NCBI GenBank assembly: GCA_030597865.1
Contig: JAUVQZ010000142.1
Coordinates: 1-7,631 of the forward strand
Reading direction: 5' to 3'
DNA from: Pseudomonadota bacterium
Lineage (GTDB): Bacteria; Desulfobacterota; Desulfobulbia; Desulfobulbales; SURF-16
DNA: 7,631 nucleotides
The position numbers and the translations under genes are program-made. Shown here in pieces: positions 5,766 through 7,631 of this stretch. How positions within the stretch are numbered: position 1 is the first letter of the stretch; every line of letters begins with the position of its first letter. Below the pieces are notes generated by a model that saw nothing but the letters and a program-made list of their open reading frames with translations, ran no database searches and was not told the DNA's origin.

Positions 5766-5870
5766 AGAAGGTAGAGAATGGAGAGAAGGTATAGAATGTA
5801 AAGAATGACGGCGATACCTTATGAAGGAGAAGCACCACCCTTGCTACCTTCCCTAACTCCCTTACCCTCT
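5766..5870. repeat. intergenic purine/pyrimidine element, copy C (upstream of the DHH-CBS-nucleotidyltransferase gene)
   Basis: The left side at 5766-5808 is A/G-rich and contains two tandem units of about 17 bases (agaaggtagagaatg and agaaggtatagaatg). Its second unit plus GTAAAGAATG matches copy A at about 20 of 26 positions. The right arm at 5844-5870 is C/T-rich (taccttccctaactccc...), matches the A/B right arm at 13 of 17 positions over 5854-5870, and is partly complementary to the left side. A spacer of about 35 bases lies between the arms. The ATG of the next gene follows ten bases after the right arm. Confidence 0.55.
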
Positions 5871-5880
5871 AAAATACCCT

Positions 5881-7631
5881 ATGGATGTCATCACCAGCCA
5901 CCTCAATGCCGACTTTGACTGTATGGCCTCCATGCTGGCAGCCCGCAAGCTCTACCCTGATGCCAAGCTGGTCTTCCCAGGCTCCCAGGAGCGTAATTTG
6001 CGGCGCTATCTCAATGAGTCGGGGCTTAGCTTTGCATTCACCCGCCTGCGTTCCATTGACCTTGATGCCATTGACCGGCTCATTGTCGTTGACAACCGCC
6101 AGGCCAGCCGTATCGGCCCCTTTAACCACTGTCTGAAAAATCCTGCCCTCAAGATCCACCTCTTTGACCACCATCCAGATACCCCTGACAATATGCGGGG
6201 CAGCATGGAGGATATACGGCCCCTTGGCTCCACCGCCACCCTCTTTACCCAGCTCTTTCAGGAGCAGGGGATCAGCATCAGCGGACAGGAGGCCACCACC
6301 CTGGCCATGGCCATCTATGAGGACACCGGCAATTTCACCTTTGCCTCCACCACCCCGGCTGATCTCGTTGCCATGGCCTGGCTCCTGGAGCAGGGCGCCG
6401 ATATTAATACGGTGAGCCAGTATATCAGCCAGGAACTTTCCAGTGACGATGTCAGCCTCCTCCATGAGCTGATCAAATCCGCCACCACCTACACCATCAA
6501 CACGGTACCAATCACCGTGGCCCGCATCATCCTCCCCGATTATTGCGACGAATTTGCCCTGCTGGTCAGGCGCTTCATGACCATGGAGAACCTGGGTGTG
6601 CTCTTTGCCCTGGCCGCCATGGCTGACCGGGTCTATATTATCGGCCGCAGCCGGGTACCAGAGGTTAATGTTGGCATGATTACCATGGCCTTTGGCGGCG
6701 GCGGTCATGCCTCTGCTGCCTCTGCCAGCCTAAAGGATCATTCCCTGGTCCAGGTGGAGGAAAAGCTGCTCGACGTGCTGCACAGCACGGTGCGGCCCCA
6801 GTCACTGGCTGGTGAGTTGATGAGTTCGCCGGTTATTTCCGTGCACCCCACCATGGCCATCGCCAGGGCCAACAAGACACTTATTCGATATAATATCACA
6901 GTGTTACCCGTTGTCGACAAGGGAGAGATACTTGGACTGTTGAGCAGAAGGGAAGCGGCCAAGGCCATATACCACAACCTGGGCGACGAACCGGTGGCAA
7001 GCTACATGACCACCGAGTTTGAGGTTGTCAGCCAGAAAGCCAACCTCCTTGACATCCAGCGCTTGATCATCACCAATCGCCAGCGCACCATCCCGGTGGT
7101 CAACAAGGGGGAGCTCATTGGCATTATCACCCGCACAGACCTGTTCAGCCTACTGGCCAGCAACCCAGCCTTTCTGCCAGACCTTAAAGACAGCCAGAAC
7201 CTGCCCTCGGTGGAACGCAATCGCAACATGGACAACCAGCTACGCCACACCATCAACAGTGAGGTGCGCATCCTCCTTCAGACCATTGGTGAGATTGCCT
7301 TGGGCTGCGGGGCCACGGCCTATGTGGTGGGGGGCTTTGTCCGTGATCTTCTCCTTGCCCGGGAGAGCTTTGATGTGGATATCGTCATTGAAGGGGACGG
7401 CATTGACTTTGCCAAAAAACTTGCCAGCCATTTCCATGGCAAGATACGTACCCACGAAAAATTTAACACCGCTGTGGTTATCATGCCGGACGGCATGAAG
7501 ATTGACATTGCCACAGCCCGCCTTGAGTATTACGAGCATCCGGCTGCCATGCCCAAGGTGGAGTCAAGCTCCATCAAACTTGACCTCTACCGCCGTGATT
7601 TTACGATCAACGCCATGGCTATCCATCTCAA
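5881..7631 (+). CDS. DHH/DHHA1-CBS-CBS-tRNA nucleotidyltransferase/poly(A) polymerase fusion (3' end outside window)
   Basis: The frame is open for 583 codons to the window edge. A DHH phosphoesterase domain comes first: HLNADFD (7-13), IVVDN (68-72), DHH (96-98) and YEDTGNF (146-152), then the DHHA1 motif FGGGGHASAA (271-280). These are the metal and substrate motifs of NrnA/RecJ-type enzymes. Two CBS domains follow (about 309-360 and 372-425; AGELMSSPVISVHP and VASYMTTEFEVV), likely adenine-nucleotide sensors. A class II nucleotidyltransferase head is last: VVGGFVRDLLL (482-492), carboxylates Asp498 and Asp500 in FDVDIVIEGDG, KIDIATAR (540-547) and YRRDFTINAMA (570-580). It may add CCA, only A or only CC to tRNA, or poly(A); sequence alone does not decide. 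Start at 5881 fits family N-termini (MDVITSHLNADFD), though no Shine-Dalgarno site is visible; an in-frame TAA at 5854-5856 limits alternatives. Confidence 0.92.
   Translation, partial: MDVITSHLNADFDCMASMLAARKLYPDAKLVFPGSQERNLRRYLNESGLSFAFTRLRSIDLDAIDRLIVVDNRQASRIGPFNHCLKNPALKIHLFDHHPDTPDNMRGSMEDIRPLGSTATLFTQLFQEQGISISGQEATTLAMAIYEDTGNFTFASTTPADLVAMAWLLEQGADINTVSQYISQELSSDDVSLLHELIKSATTYTINTVPITVARIILPDYCDEFALLVRRFMTMENLGVLFALAAMADRVYIIGRSRVPEVNVGMITMAFGGGGHASAASASLKDHSLVQVEEKLLDVLHSTVRPQSLAGELMSSPVISVHPTMAIARANKTLIRYNITVLPVVDKGEILGLLSRREAAKAIYHNLGDEPVASYMTTEFEVVSQKANLLDIQRLIITNRQRTIPVVNKGELIGIITRTDLFSLLASNPAFLPDLKDSQNLPSVERNRNMDNQLRHTINSEVRILLQTIGEIALGCGATAYVVGGFVRDLLLARESFDVDIVIEGDGIDFAKKLASHFHGKIRTHEKFNTAVVIMPDGMKIDIATARLEYYEHPAAMPKVESSSIKLDLYRRDFTINAMAIHL

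Noticed and set aside
5746..5766. CCCCGGGG followed by eight A at the xer stop as a terminator
   Set aside because: The palindrome has no loop and the run following it on the plus strand is A rather than T, so it cannot act as an intrinsic terminator for the xer gene.
5766..5808. Tandem agaaggta(t)agaatg units as a CRISPR or iteron array
   Set aside because: Only two adjacent degenerate units without spacers are present, and they belong to the dispersed intergenic repeat seen upstream of serS.
5869..6708. 279-codon open frame on the minus strand across the DHH domain
   Set aside because: It lies opposite clearly conserved DHH and DHHA1 motifs; its translation is Gly/His-rich and unrecognisable, as expected of an antisense shadow.

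Overview
The window is a GC-rich stretch of bacterial chromosome. It carries six essentially complete or long genes and the 3' tail of a seventh. They are mostly housekeeping genes: tRNA charging, tRNA 3'-end maturation or RNA turnover, ribosome assembly, cell-wall precursor synthesis, chromosome-dimer resolution, and an FAD-linked hydroxyacid oxidase. The large DHH-CBS-CBS-nucleotidyltransferase fusion at the right end, next to a GlcD-type oxidase and a MoeA-like tail, suggests a Desulfobacterota (former Deltaproteobacteria) genome, possibly the Desulfobulbales. That placement is an inference from gene content and was not tested by a search.

Layout from left to right. 1-213 (+) is the C-terminus of a probable MoeA-like molybdopterin molybdenumtransferase. 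338-1609 (+) is serS, with a candidate sigma70 promoter overlapping the end of the MoeA-like gene. A perfect bidirectional terminator (1631-1678) and a REPIN-like palindromic repeat (1711-1800) separate serS from the convergent ddl (1801-2733, -). ddl is divergent from a glcD-like flavin oxidase (2841-4268, +). An AT-richer leader (4269-4525) with a good TTGACA promoter precedes rpsU (4526-4723, +). rpsU is followed after 72 bases by a XerC/D tyrosine recombinase (4796-5758, +), whose start region lies against a long stem-loop. From 5881 to the window edge (+) runs an open DHH/DHHA1-CBS-CBS-poly(A) polymerase/CCA-enzyme fusion of at least 583 residues.

The genes do not form one operon with a shared task; strand changes and intergenic gaps point to several transcription units. 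The most interesting non-coding signal is a family of intergenic elements with a purine-rich arm and a pyrimidine-rich arm. It appears three times (about 243-320, 2768-2808 and 5766-5870), each time directly upstream of a gene start, and two of the copies share an exact 20-base core. A second, unrelated repeat, a REP-like pair in inverted orientation, abuts the ddl stop codon. No CRISPR array, tRNA, rRNA, transposase or defence gene was seen. No clearly new multi-gene system is present.
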